Shown in pieces: positions 56,446 through 64,000 of a DNA stretch of 64,000 bases. Position numbers and translations under genes: made by a program. The stretch comes from Lysinibacillus sp. 2017. GTDB taxonomy: Bacteria; Bacillota; Bacilli; Bacillales_A; Planococcaceae. How positions within the stretch are numbered: position 1 is the first letter of the stretch; each line of letters opens with the position of its first letter. Under the pieces are notes generated by a model. That model was not told the origin of the DNA, made no database searches, and saw nothing but the letters and a program-made list of their open reading frames with translations. The stretch covers positions 1,722,001 through 1,786,000 of the forward strand of contig NZ_CP029002.1 of the NCBI RefSeq assembly GCF_003073375.1, read 5' to 3'.

Positions 56446-57807
56446 ATGAATAAAATGACGAAACAGGCTTTAGCGACAGCACTTGGCACAACATTGATGT
56501 TAACAACCGTTGCACCTGCAATTTATGCAGAACAACAAGCAATGCCGGAAGTAAGTAACTGGGCAATTGAAGCATTAAATGAAGGGGAAAAGTTTGGTGT
56601 ATTTCCATTAGATTGGTATTATGAAGATTTCCAATCGGCGATTTCAAAAGAACGACTAGATACGTTAATTGACTTAACGGAGCAAAAAATCGACAAATTA
56701 AAATTAAAGAAAAACGAAAAATTTTCAGCAATACAAGTAACCGGTGACAATACGCGTGGAGACATTGTGAATCGTTTATATAATATTGTTGCCCAGTATG
56801 ATATTAAAGCGGGAAAAGATCCAGTAGCTTATATGAAGGAACACCAAGTATTACGTGGCTCAGAAAAAGGCCTACAGCTAGAACAGCAGGCAACAACTCA
56901 GCAAGCCGTATTATTCGCGATTCGCTTAATTAAGGATACATATGCACAAGTTGATGAAGGGTCAAAAGGTGTTGCATGGGTGGTAGAAGATGAAGATACG
57001 AAAATCTATTTATTGGGCTCAATACACTTAGGAATCCCTGACCTTTATCCAATGCATAAAAAGTTAACAAAAGCTTTTGATGAATCAGATGGCTTGTTCG
57101 TTGAGGCAAATATGTTAGACCCAGAAGGCATGAACTATTATATGGAGAAAGCTATGTTCTCTGGTAGCCAAACATTAAAAGACGTAATTAGTGAAGAAAC
57201 GTACGCGAAGCTTCAAAAAGTAGCTGATGAAATAGGCTTATCTATGGAAGAATTAAAATACCATAAGCCATGGCTAATTTCGAACAATTTATCACTTCTT
57301 ACAATGGATGATGCTTTTGGTTTAACTGGGGAACAAATGGCGATGCATGGCATTGATATGCAGTTTTTACTAAGTGCAATGCTGCAGCAAAAGCCAATTT
57401 ATGAGCTAGAAGGTATGAAGGCACAAGTAGATATGTTTGAGGCACTTTCACCAGAATCACAAGAACAATCTTTAGAAGAAGTATTGGATAGCATTTTAGC
57501 ACCTTATGAAGAAACGGAAGTAGATGAAGGAATTACATTACTTGGTTCATGGTTTGATAGTTGGAAACGTGGCGATGTTAAAACCTTTACAGAAAGCTTT
57601 GTAGCAATCGAGGGTGAACAGTCAGAGTTTGATCAAATGTTATTTGGCAAACGTGATGAAGAAATGGCAAAATCAATTGTTTCTGTGCTAGAGGAACAAG
57701 CAGGGACGTACTTCTTAGTTGTTGGCTCAGGGCATTTCTTAGTCGATAAAAATATTCGTTATCATTTAGAACAAAGTGGATATGATGTAGTACCATTTTA
57801 CGAATAA
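56446..57807 (+). CDS. Secreted TraB/GumN (TIKI-like) family protein
   Basis: A 453-residue exported protein. After a signal peptide (1-27) comes a half SLH-like segment (NWAIEALNEGEKFGVFPLDW) and then a TraB/GumN domain (about 165-453): IYLLGSIHLGIPDLYPMH gives the first G-x-x-H motif, GLFVEANMLDP a conserved Glu, and VVGSGHFLVDKNIRY the second G-x-x-H. The fold is related to erythromycin-esterase/TIKI metalloproteases; bacterial substrates are unknown. ATG 56446 follows GGAGG by 8 bases. Confidence 0.87.
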   Translation: MNKMTKQALATALGTTLMLTTVAPAIYAEQQAMPEVSNWAIEALNEGEKFGVFPLDWYYEDFQSAISKERLDTLIDLTEQKIDKLKLKKNEKFSAIQVTGDNTRGDIVNRLYNIVAQYDIKAGKDPVAYMKEHQVLRGSEKGLQLEQQATTQQAVLFAIRLIKDTYAQVDEGSKGVAWVVEDEDTKIYLLGSIHLGIPDLYPMHKKLTKAFDESDGLFVEANMLDPEGMNYYMEKAMFSGSQTLKDVISEETYAKLQKVADEIGLSMEELKYHKPWLISNNLSLLTMDDAFGLTGEQMAMHGIDMQFLLSAMLQQKPIYELEGMKAQVDMFEALSPESQEQSLEEVLDSILAPYEETEVDEGITLLGSWFDSWKRGDVKTFTESFVAIEGEQSEFDQMLFGKRDEEMAKSIVSVLEEQAGTYFLVVGSGHFLVDKNIRYHLEQSGYDVVPFYE

Positions 57808-57812
57808 AAATA

Positions 57813-57856
57813 AGCGCGGGTTCCCTTTATTTAAAAGGGATACCGCGTATTTTTCC
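57813..57856 (+). terminator. Intrinsic terminator
   Basis: CGCGG and TCCCTTT stems paired with AAAGGGA and CCGCG around a small internal loop, then TATTTTTCC. Confidence 0.82.
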
Positions 57857-57934
57857 TTTAAGCTTTTCCTTAATGGAAGGGATAATGAATCTTTTGTAGA
57901 ATAATAAGTTATAAGTAATTTGGAGGTTTAGTTA

Positions 57935-58420
57935 ATGACATTTTATTCGAAAACAAATTGGTCCTAACTCTTCATTTTCGTATTTTATAATGTCTTTTTA
58001 ATCATTCAAGCATATATTGGCGATTTTATCACACCTTATTATTTGCTATGCAATATACTATTTTTATTGAGCTTATTAATAATGACAATCAAATTGACCA
58101 TGACAATTGACGACAAAAAGCTCACATATCGCCGTACTTTCATGGCAGTACCTCTTCAAAAACAAAAAGTGATTTCGTTTCACGACATTCAACGGATTCA
58201 CATAAAAAATAGATATGGCATTAGCATGAAGTTGAAAAATAAAGCGACTATCCGCTTGAATTTCTATAAATATGAGGCAAAACTAATGGATTACCTAGAA
58301 CACCTTTGCGATCAACAACAAATTGAGTTCACAAAAAGCAAGGAGTTCCTACTTTTTGAAAAGGGAGAAAAGCTAAAGCAACAAAGTATTCAGTTTGAGA
58401 AAGAGTACAGAGGGAAATGA
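57935..58420 (+). pseudogene. Small membrane protein gene interrupted by an in-frame TAA at codon 11
   Basis: GGAGG 7 bases upstream and an ATG start a frame that reads MTFYSKTNWS, then TAA, and continues in the same frame for 150 codons (LFIFVFYNVFLIIQAYIGDF, two membrane helices, then a soluble part KKLTYRRTFMAVPLQKQKVI with SFHDIQRIHIKN). The soluble part resembles a bacterial PH-like domain. One nonsense substitution explains the break. The remainder could be translated only from a weak internal TTG at 58043. Sequencing error is the alternative. Confidence 0.7.
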
Positions 58421-58514
58421 AAAATGGATTCGTGTAGTTTTCAAGCAAGAGAAACTAAGAAGTGCAAGGTTTAATAGAACTTTTATAAATTTCAAAAAAT
58501 AATATTGTACTCTA

Positions 58515-58544
58515 TTGACAATACATACAATATTTTGCTATAGT
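58515..58544 (+). promoter_or_regulatory. Sigma-A promoter of the rsgA leader
   Basis: TTGACA (perfect), 18-bp spacer, TATAGT. It gives a leader of about 230 nt before rsgA. Confidence 0.85.
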
Positions 58545-58578
58545 TAACTCAATTAATAAAGAAAGAAGGTGCTGGATT

Positions 58579-58656
58579 ATGACAAATGTATATGATTTTG
58601 TAACAATGCAATTCGGTTTGTCATCGATACCTCGCCTTTTGTGTACACATTTATAA
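58579..58656 (+). CDS. 25-residue leader peptide upstream of rsgA
   Basis: An ATG frame with GAAGGTG 7 bases upstream encodes MTNVYDFVTMQFGLSSIPRL then LCTHL and stop. A hairpin GTGTACA / TGTACAC overlaps its last codons and stop, and a terminator follows 30 bases later. The order promoter, peptide, terminator, gene is that of ribosome-mediated attenuation. Coding is inferred from the ribosome site and this arrangement. Confidence 0.6.
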   Translation: MTNVYDFVTMQFGLSSIPRLLCTHL

Positions 58657-58685
58657 TTGTACACGCTTCTTAACTGTGCGGATGG

Positions 58686-58727
58686 AACCTCGTGATAAGC
58701 TGAATTGCTAATCACGAGGTTTTTTGT
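58686..58727 (+). terminator. Attenuator-type terminator between leader peptide and rsgA
   Basis: A perfect 11-bp stem AACCTCGTGAT / ATCACGAGGTT, 14-nt loop, TTTTG tail, lying inside the transcript upstream of rsgA. The ACCTCG of its 5' arm occurs a second time upstream (58628-58633), so the 3' arm has an alternative, weaker partner. Confidence 0.85.
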
Positions 58728-58778
58728 GTCCTTAAATACACAATACATCCAACATACAGCCATTAGGAGGCATTTTCA

Positions 58779-59834
58779 TTGAACTTACAAACATTAGGCT
58801 TTAACACTTATTTTGAAACACAATTAAACGAATTAACAATTAATACAACGAATAAAATTCCAGCACGCGTCATTTTAGAGCATAAGCATTCTTACCGCGT
58901 GATAACAGAACAGGGAGAGTGGCTAGCGAGTATTTCTGGAAACTTTGCTTTCAATTCGTATAGCCGAAAAGACTATCCAGCAGTTGGCGACTTCGTGTTA
59001 GTCGAACAAATGCCAGGAGAAGAGCGCGCCATTATTCATCATCTATTTGAACGAAAGTCAAAATTTACGCGTAAAATGGCAGGTCAAGAAATGGACGAAC
59101 AAATCGTTGCGTCCAATGTTGACATCGTATTCCTCGCAATGAGTTTAAATGCGGACTTTAATGTACGTCGGTTAGAGCGTTATTTAATCGCAGCGTGGGA
59201 TTCAGGTGCAAAACCAGTCATCGTATTAACAAAAGCAGATCTTTGTGATGACGTCGATGCTTATGTACAAGAGGTGGAATCAATTGCATTTGGTGTCGAA
59301 ATAATCGTTGTAAGCGCGGTAACAGGTGAAGGAGTTGAAGTGTTACGAGAAATGTTGTCAGAAGGCATGACGGCAGCACTGCTCGGATCATCAGGAGCTG
59401 GTAAATCAACATTGACGAATGCGTTAGTCGAAAATGAACAAATGAAAGTTTCAGGGATTCGTGAAGAAGATGCAAAAGGGCGTCATACGACTACGCATCG
59501 TGAATTAGTTTTACTTCCCACAGGTGCTAGCTTAATCGATACACCTGGAATGCGTGAATTACAGCTTTGGGATCAAGGGGATAGCTTAAGTGCAAGTTTC
59601 TCTGATATTGAAGAGCTTGCTGAAAATTGCCGTTTCCGTGATTGTACACATAAAAAAGAACCACATTGTGCAATTCGTACTGCGATTGATGAGGGAACAA
59701 TCGAAGAAGCTCGTTTAAGAAGCTATTTTAAACTACAAAAAGAACTCGCATATATCGAGAAAAAGGCAAATACTGATGCATTGCTAGCAGAAAAACGAAA
59801 GTTTAAACAAAGTTCAAAAAGCAGTAAAAAATAA
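58779..59834 (+). CDS. rsgA: Ribosome small-subunit-dependent GTPase A
   Basis: A 351-residue circularly permuted GTPase assisting late 30S maturation. N-terminal OB domain (about 35-95), then G4 LTKAD, G5 VSAVTGEG, G1 GSSGAGKSTLTNAL, G3 DTPGMREL and the C-terminal zinc knuckle CRFRDCTHKKEPHC. It is longer than B. subtilis RsgA (about 298) and nearer the E. coli length, so it could be an additional paralogue. TTG start 8 bases after AGGAGG. It stands apart from prpC/prkC-type neighbours and is preceded by a leader peptide and attenuator. Confidence 0.93.
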   Translation: MNLQTLGFNTYFETQLNELTINTTNKIPARVILEHKHSYRVITEQGEWLASISGNFAFNSYSRKDYPAVGDFVLVEQMPGEERAIIHHLFERKSKFTRKMAGQEMDEQIVASNVDIVFLAMSLNADFNVRRLERYLIAAWDSGAKPVIVLTKADLCDDVDAYVQEVESIAFGVEIIVVSAVTGEGVEVLREMLSEGMTAALLGSSGAGKSTLTNALVENEQMKVSGIREEDAKGRHTTTHRELVLLPTGASLIDTPGMRELQLWDQGDSLSASFSDIEELAENCRFRDCTHKKEPHCAIRTAIDEGTIEEARLRSYFKLQKELAYIEKKANTDALLAEKRKFKQSSKSSKK

Positions 59835-59848
59835 CATAACAACTTTTC

Positions 59849-59885
59849 AAGCAGGTCAGGAAGTATTTCCTCACCTGCTTTATTT
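59849..59885 (+). terminator. Intrinsic terminator
   Basis: AAGCAGGT(C)AGGAA / TTCCT(C)ACCTGCTT stem followed by TATTTTG. Confidence 0.85.
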
Positions 59886-59953
59886 TGAATTAACATATTT
59901 CATCGAAACAACTGGTACAATATAGTATAATTGTAAAAAAGGGGGAATTGAGT

Positions 59954-60583
59954 ATGGTGAATTGGCTATATGTAATAGTTCTAGGAATTATTGCAGGATT
60001 AGTTAGTAGTATTTTTGACGTTCCATTATGGATTCTACTGATTGTCTTTATTGTCTTGGCAATCGCTAAGATTTTACATATGTATTACATTGCCTTCTTT
60101 TCAACTGACATGAATAAAGTGAAAAAGTACATCATTAAAAACAAAAAAGATCCATTCATGAATTTTCTATTAGTAGTGGAATCAGGTACGATGGAACAAG
60201 AAATTGAAGCATCGGATAAAGTGATTGCACATTATAAACAGCCAACGATGAAAAACACATACGAAATGAACCGTGCCATCCGATTAGAAGATTTTGAACG
60301 AGCGCATGAATTTGCCGATAAATTAATGAAAACGCCCTATGGACCTTACGGCAAAGCTTTAATTGCTGCCAGTTTAGGAAATCGAGTTGAGGCAAAAAGT
60401 TATTCATTAAAGTCGGATTGGATGGAAGCAGCGATTGATGCAGAGCTTGCATTAAAAGAAAACAATAAGGCTGCTTTTGAGAAGTATTCTAAAAAAGCAA
60501 TTGAAGGAACTAAAGGTATTCAACGTTTTCTCTTTATACATGGCTTCAACAAATCGATTAAAGAGCATAATTTACACCAATAA
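59954..60583 (+). CDS. Membrane-anchored protein of unknown function
   Basis: A 209-residue protein with two N-terminal hydrophobic helices (YVIVLGIIAGLVSSIFDVPL, WILLIVFIVLAIAKILHMYY) and an alpha-helical soluble domain of about 150 residues with repeated helix pairs (VIAHYKQPTMKNTYEMNRAI, EAAIDAELALKENNKAAFEK) suggestive of a TPR-like solenoid. ATG 59954 with GGGGGA at 8 bases. No family recognised. Confidence 0.7.
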   Translation: MVNWLYVIVLGIIAGLVSSIFDVPLWILLIVFIVLAIAKILHMYYIAFFSTDMNKVKKYIIKNKKDPFMNFLLVVESGTMEQEIEASDKVIAHYKQPTMKNTYEMNRAIRLEDFERAHEFADKLMKTPYGPYGKALIAASLGNRVEAKSYSLKSDWMEAAIDAELALKENNKAAFEKYSKKAIEGTKGIQRFLFIHGFNKSIKEHNLHQ

Positions 60584-60637
60584 AGTGTCGCGAATTAAAG
60601 ATCGCGATTACTGTCACCAATTTTATAATCTTGATGA

Positions 60638-60677
60638 AACGAGTTCCTCCTAATACGAGGGCTCGTTATTTTATTTC
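60638..60677 (+). terminator. Intrinsic terminator
   Basis: AACGAG and CCTC pairing with GAGG and CTCGTT, then ATTTTATTT. Confidence 0.7.
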
Positions 60678-60762
60678 AATTCCCGAAATATTTCCGAGCA
60701 TTTATCTGAATAATTTAGTAAAATAGAAATTGTACAATTATTTTGAAAGCGAGGCTATATCA

Positions 60763-62559
60763 ATGACAAATACTACATATCCACAAGTCTGGGATTTAGA
60801 TGTCTTTTTCCCAGGAGGCAGTGCATCACCCGAGTTGAAGGAGCATATCCAAAATTTAACGCCAAAATTTGAAGAGTTAAAAGAAAAGGTAACGAATTTA
60901 CAGGTGCCTATTTCTGTTGAAGTAGCAGGTGATATAGTAAGTATTATAGAAAACATCAAAGATACAATGATGAATATATCGCAGGCTGGTGCCGTTCTTT
61001 CTTGTTTAACTGCTCAAGATACGACAGACCGTGAAGCGTTACTATTACAAGGTCAATTATCAGGTATTGCGGCAAATTTTTCACCGATTTTAGAAAGCTT
61101 CAACCAAAAAATTGGTCAAATCGATCAAGCGATATTTGAAGCTTTACTTGAAACAGAGGAGCTTGCTCAATTTGCGTTCATTTTAACAGAATGGCGTGAA
61201 AAGTCGAAAGAATCCTTATCAGAAGATGAAGAAGCATTGATTTCAGCATTAGGTGTTGATGGTTATAGCTCTTGGGGGCAACTGTACAGCATGTTAATCG
61301 GCGACATCAAAGTGGAAGTCGAAGTAGATGGTGAAAAGAAATTATTATCAGTAGGCCAAGCAAATAACTTAAGCTCACATAAAGATCGTACGGTACGTAA
61401 AGCGGCATTCGATGCATTAGAAAAAGTGTTTACTGAGCGCGAGGAATTTTTCGCAAAAACATTAAATCATTTAGCAGGCTTCCGTTTAGCGGTATACAAA
61501 AAGCGTGGTTGGGAATCGGTAACAAAAGAGCCACTTCAAATCAACCGCATGAAGCAAGAAACAATCGATGCAATGTGGGGAGCGATTACTTCACGTAAGG
61601 CCACTTTCGCAGACTACTTAACACATAAAGCAAAAATGCTAGGTACAGATAAATTAGATTGGTTCGATTTTGATGCACCTGTAACGGATTCAACAGCAAC
61701 AATGGACTACCAACAAGGCGCTGAGTTCATTTTAAAACATTTTGGTCGCTTCGGTTCTGAAATGGAAAGCTTTGCACGCACAGCTTTTGAAGATGGTTGG
61801 ATTGAGGCAGAAGACCGTGACAACAAACGTCCTGGTGGTTTCTGTACAAGTATGCCACTTTCACAGCAATCACGTATTTTCATGACGTATTCTGGAACAA
61901 TGTCAAATGTATCAACATTAGCACATGAACTTGGTCACGCTTTCCATACGTATGCCTTACGTCCAGTGCATCCTTTAAACACGCGTTACGCAATGAACGT
62001 GGCAGAAACAGCTTCAACATTTGCTGAAATGATTGTAGCAGATGCAGCGGTGGAAGAAGCGACAAACGAGCAAGAAAAAATCGCACTTTTAGAAGATAAA
62101 ATCCAGCGTTCAGTGGCATTCTTCATGAATATCCATGCACGTTATTTATTTGAAACGCGCTTCTATGAAGAACGTAAAAATGGTGTTGTCTCAACTAAAC
62201 GTATTAATGAAATTATGGAACAAGCACAAGTAGAAGCACATGCAGGTGGACTTGGTGAAACGCATCCACACTTCTGGGCTTCGAAAATGCATTTCTATAT
62301 TACAGGTGTACCGTTCTACAACTTCCCGTACACATTCGGGTACCTATTCTCATTAAGCATTTATGCAAAAGCAAAAGAAGAAGGTCTTGGTTTCGAAGAG
62401 AAATACATGGCATTACTACGTGATACGGCAGTCATGACAGTAGAAGATTTAGCGATGAAACACTTAGGAGAAGATATTACAAAACAAGATTTCTGGTTAA
62501 AAGGAATCGCCCTTTGTGAGAAAGACGTTGAGGAATTTATCGCATTAACATCTAAATAA
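60763..62559 (+). CDS. pepF: Oligoendopeptidase F (M3 family)
   Basis: A 598-residue zinc metallopeptidase cleaving short peptides in the cytoplasm. The zinc site HELGH is in STLAHELGHAFHTYALR, with the third ligand Glu in NVAETASTFAEMIV; HARYLFETRFYEER and FYNFPYTFGYLFSLSIY are family segments lining the channel. ATG 60763 is preceded by GCGAGG at 8 bases; the frame upstream is non-coding. Monocistronic. Confidence 0.93.
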   Translation: MTNTTYPQVWDLDVFFPGGSASPELKEHIQNLTPKFEELKEKVTNLQVPISVEVAGDIVSIIENIKDTMMNISQAGAVLSCLTAQDTTDREALLLQGQLSGIAANFSPILESFNQKIGQIDQAIFEALLETEELAQFAFILTEWREKSKESLSEDEEALISALGVDGYSSWGQLYSMLIGDIKVEVEVDGEKKLLSVGQANNLSSHKDRTVRKAAFDALEKVFTEREEFFAKTLNHLAGFRLAVYKKRGWESVTKEPLQINRMKQETIDAMWGAITSRKATFADYLTHKAKMLGTDKLDWFDFDAPVTDSTATMDYQQGAEFILKHFGRFGSEMESFARTAFEDGWIEAEDRDNKRPGGFCTSMPLSQQSRIFMTYSGTMSNVSTLAHELGHAFHTYALRPVHPLNTRYAMNVAETASTFAEMIVADAAVEEATNEQEKIALLEDKIQRSVAFFMNIHARYLFETRFYEERKNGVVSTKRINEIMEQAQVEAHAGGLGETHPHFWASKMHFYITGVPFYNFPYTFGYLFSLSIYAKAKEEGLGFEEKYMALLRDTAVMTVEDLAMKHLGEDITKQDFWLKGIALCEKDVEEFIALTSK

Positions 62560-62566
62560 ATAAGAA

Positions 62567-62605
62567 AAAGCATCCTTTCTACAAATTATGTGGAAAGGAT
62601 GCTTT
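62567..62605. terminator. Bidirectional intrinsic terminator
   Basis: A 17-bp stem (one G-U pair) with AATTA loop; T-rich on both strands between pepF and the convergent gene. Confidence 0.93.
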
Positions 62606-62612
62606 CATTTTA

Positions 62613-63662
62613 CTACTTTTTTCGTAACGTAAAATCGAGTGTATCCGCATCACGGATTGTAATGGTATAGGTTCCGTTTACTTGATCGTGTTGAACGTCG
62701 ATATTTTCTAGGTGTTTATCGTATTTAAAGATGATTTCGTTATTTGCTGACTTGTATAACACATGCAAATCATCACGCTTTACTTCAAAGTTTGGTGTAA
62801 AATCAGGATTCCGGTCCGTAAATTCACTAATGAATAGTTTCGAACCTTGTTCTACATAATCATCACGGTTCACTTCTGGAGCAATAGCATGATAAACATT
62901 ATTTACAGATGCTTCAAGTTCAATATAGCGACCATTTTCAAATTCCGTATCAATTGCACGTTGTAAGCGCGGCGCTTGCTCCTCTGCAATCGTTGGCTGA
63001 ATCGTTTCATACAATTCCTTCATCAGCATTTTTGTTTTCTTCTTATCCGATGCAATCGGTGTAGCTTGTAAGAAGGTTTCCATGAAAAATTTGGCTGGCT
63101 CACCATCTGACTGCTTATCAAGTACATATAAATTTTCTTCTAACGGATCATAATTCATACGGATTAACGCACATTTTTGTACGCGACTTGTTGCATCAGG
63201 TAAAATATTTTCAATTGTTTTTAGGTTCAGTGTTTCTAAATCAATTTGGACTGCATCTTTTGGATCTAGCTTTAATAATAAAATGTACGGCTCGCCAATT
63301 AGCTCAATATGCGCAACGAAAACCGAGCCATTACTATTCGACACCGTTTGCATGATTTGATAAAGCTTATTTGATAAATCATTTGTTAGCGATAGAAAAT
63401 GGGTGTCATCTTGATACTCAACGTAGCGATTCATTTTCGTTAAAATATCATTGTCGCGATCTAAAAACTTACAGGCTACAGATTTTGGACTATTAAATGT
63501 GGCATCAATGTATTGCTCGAAAAATTCACTGTATACATTCTGTTCTAGCGCGGACAGATCCATCGTTTGACTGGCTGATACGAAACGGCTTTGTTCCATA
63601 TCAAGTAACGTCACCGCCATGCGCTTCATTTGGATGGAAAGTGTAGTTTCTACTTCGTTCAT
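62613..63662 (-). CDS. Nucleoid-associated protein (NA37/YejK-like)
   Basis: A 349-residue soluble protein resembling the NdpA/YejK group: conserved N-terminal helix-rich part (SVACKFLDRDNDILTKMNRY), VFVAHIELIGEPYILLLKLD and an acidic/basic C-terminal part. The E. coli relative associates with the nucleoid; no enzymatic motif is visible. ATG 63662 has AAGGAG 10 bases upstream; the open frame before it is rejected for lack of a ribosome site. Family assignment is from overall pattern. Confidence 0.7.
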   Translation of the reverse strand: MNEVETTLSIQMKRMAVTLLDMEQSRFVSASQTMDLSALEQNVYSEFFEQYIDATFNSPKSVACKFLDRDNDILTKMNRYVEYQDDTHFLSLTNDLSNKLYQIMQTVSNSNGSVFVAHIELIGEPYILLLKLDPKDAVQIDLETLNLKTIENILPDATSRVQKCALIRMNYDPLEENLYVLDKQSDGEPAKFFMETFLQATPIASDKKKTKMLMKELYETIQPTIAEEQAPRLQRAIDTEFENGRYIELEASVNNVYHAIAPEVNRDDYVEQGSKLFISEFTDRNPDFTPNFEVKRDDLHVLYKSANNEIIFKYDKHLENIDVQHDQVNGTYTITIRDADTLDFTLRKK

Positions 63663-63779
63663 ATTAGTTATGCTCCTTTTTACTCCGATTTTTTTAGTAT
63701 AACGGACTACGCAAAATTTTGCACGATAGGCTCGTGATTTTACAAATATGAACATATGTGCTATTATAAATAAGTGCTA

Positions 63780-64000
63780 TTTTAGATAGTGGTATGAATG
63801 GGTTGGCATTCTGCTAGTGTTTTTGAGGATACTTATTCACACTGGCGCAAGCTAAAGGGCTGCAAGGACATAGTAGCAGGTAGGGACTATGTTGCTTAAG
63901 TTAGAGAAAATTAGTGGAATTTTACCGCGGTTAAAACTGGAGTTATGCTACTCCGAATAAGATATAAATTCCCCGGATGATCGGGTTGAGACTTTCATTT
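63780..64000 (+). ncRNA. Unassigned hairpin-rich intergenic segment, possible structured RNA or leader
   Basis: No open frame. Successive helices are evident: CTAA...GCAA-GG-ACATAGT paired with ACTATGT-TGC...TTAG around 63854-63907; TTTTACCGCGGTTAAAA; GGAGT-TATGCT-ACTCC; and CCCCGG-ATGA-TCGGG near 63972-63985. It may be a cis-regulatory leader of a gene beyond the window or a small RNA. It does not match any riboswitch consensus I can recall. Confidence 0.3.

Noticed and set aside
63780-64000. Divergent c-di-GMP-I riboswitch (GCGCAAGCTA resembles part of its core)
   Set aside because: The candidate P2/P3 segments instead form one long local hairpin and the GAAA tetraloop/receptor is missing.

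Overview
The window looks like chromosomal DNA of a low-GC, Gram-positive rod of the Bacillales, most likely Planococcaceae (Solibacillus/Lysinibacillus relatives). This is inferred from the gene content (MhqR-like MarR, YusW-like lipoprotein, GlsB, RsgA, PepF, S-layer-homology proteins), strong AGGAGG-type ribosome sites, frequent TTG/GTG starts and a T-box leader. No species call can be proved without a database.

Layout. 0-5.3 kb: a GNAT acetyltransferase, a large secreted subtilase with a 61-fold Gly-Asn tail, and a small heat shock protein. 5.6-16.5 kb: a membrane acyltransferase, a MetNPQ-type ABC importer, a YkvI-like permease, three small membrane or hypothetical proteins, an S-layer-anchored 5'-nucleotidase-type enzyme and a membrane-anchored phosphatase-fold protein. 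16.5-19.1 kb: an MhqR-like quinone/thiol-stress operon with a recognisable operator. 19.2-31.8 kb: GNAT, a lipoprotein, a CPBP protease, CydDC, the MetI/MetC transsulfuration pair, a HAD phosphatase, MscL and a lytic transglycosylase. Two small mobile cassettes are inserted in this stretch. 31.8-35.6 kb: GlsB, a nicotinamidase-like hydrolase, a 35-residue membrane peptide, and a PLP-fold/lactone-oxidase gene pair. 35.7-46.2 kb: the complete ilvD-[T-box]-ilvBHC-leuABCD branched-chain amino acid operon. 46.3-53.6 kb: a divergently arranged oligopeptide-type ABC transporter with unusual architecture. 53.7-63.7 kb: an SLH protein, YusW-like lipoprotein, TraB-family protein, a gene broken by a stop codon, a leader-peptide/attenuator upstream of an RsgA GTPase, PepF and a nucleoid-associated protein. 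The last 220 bases are hairpin-rich and unassigned.

Two things stand out. (1) Two non-autonomous gene cassettes (930 and 1359 bp) share 27-bp terminal inverted repeats, a palindrome before the passenger gene, a terminator hairpin after it and a right arm of equal length (102-103 bp). Each is bounded by a 9-bp target duplication and sits in the loop of a host terminator-like hairpin. Neither encodes a transposase; each carries one unrelated passenger. (2) The substrate-binding lipoprotein of the peptide-type ABC system appears to be a natural circular permutant: its C-terminal lobe segment precedes the normal N-terminus. Its two permeases carry long N-terminal membrane extensions. A third candidate is a 25-codon leader ORF plus attenuator hairpin ahead of rsgA, suggesting ribosome-sensing control.
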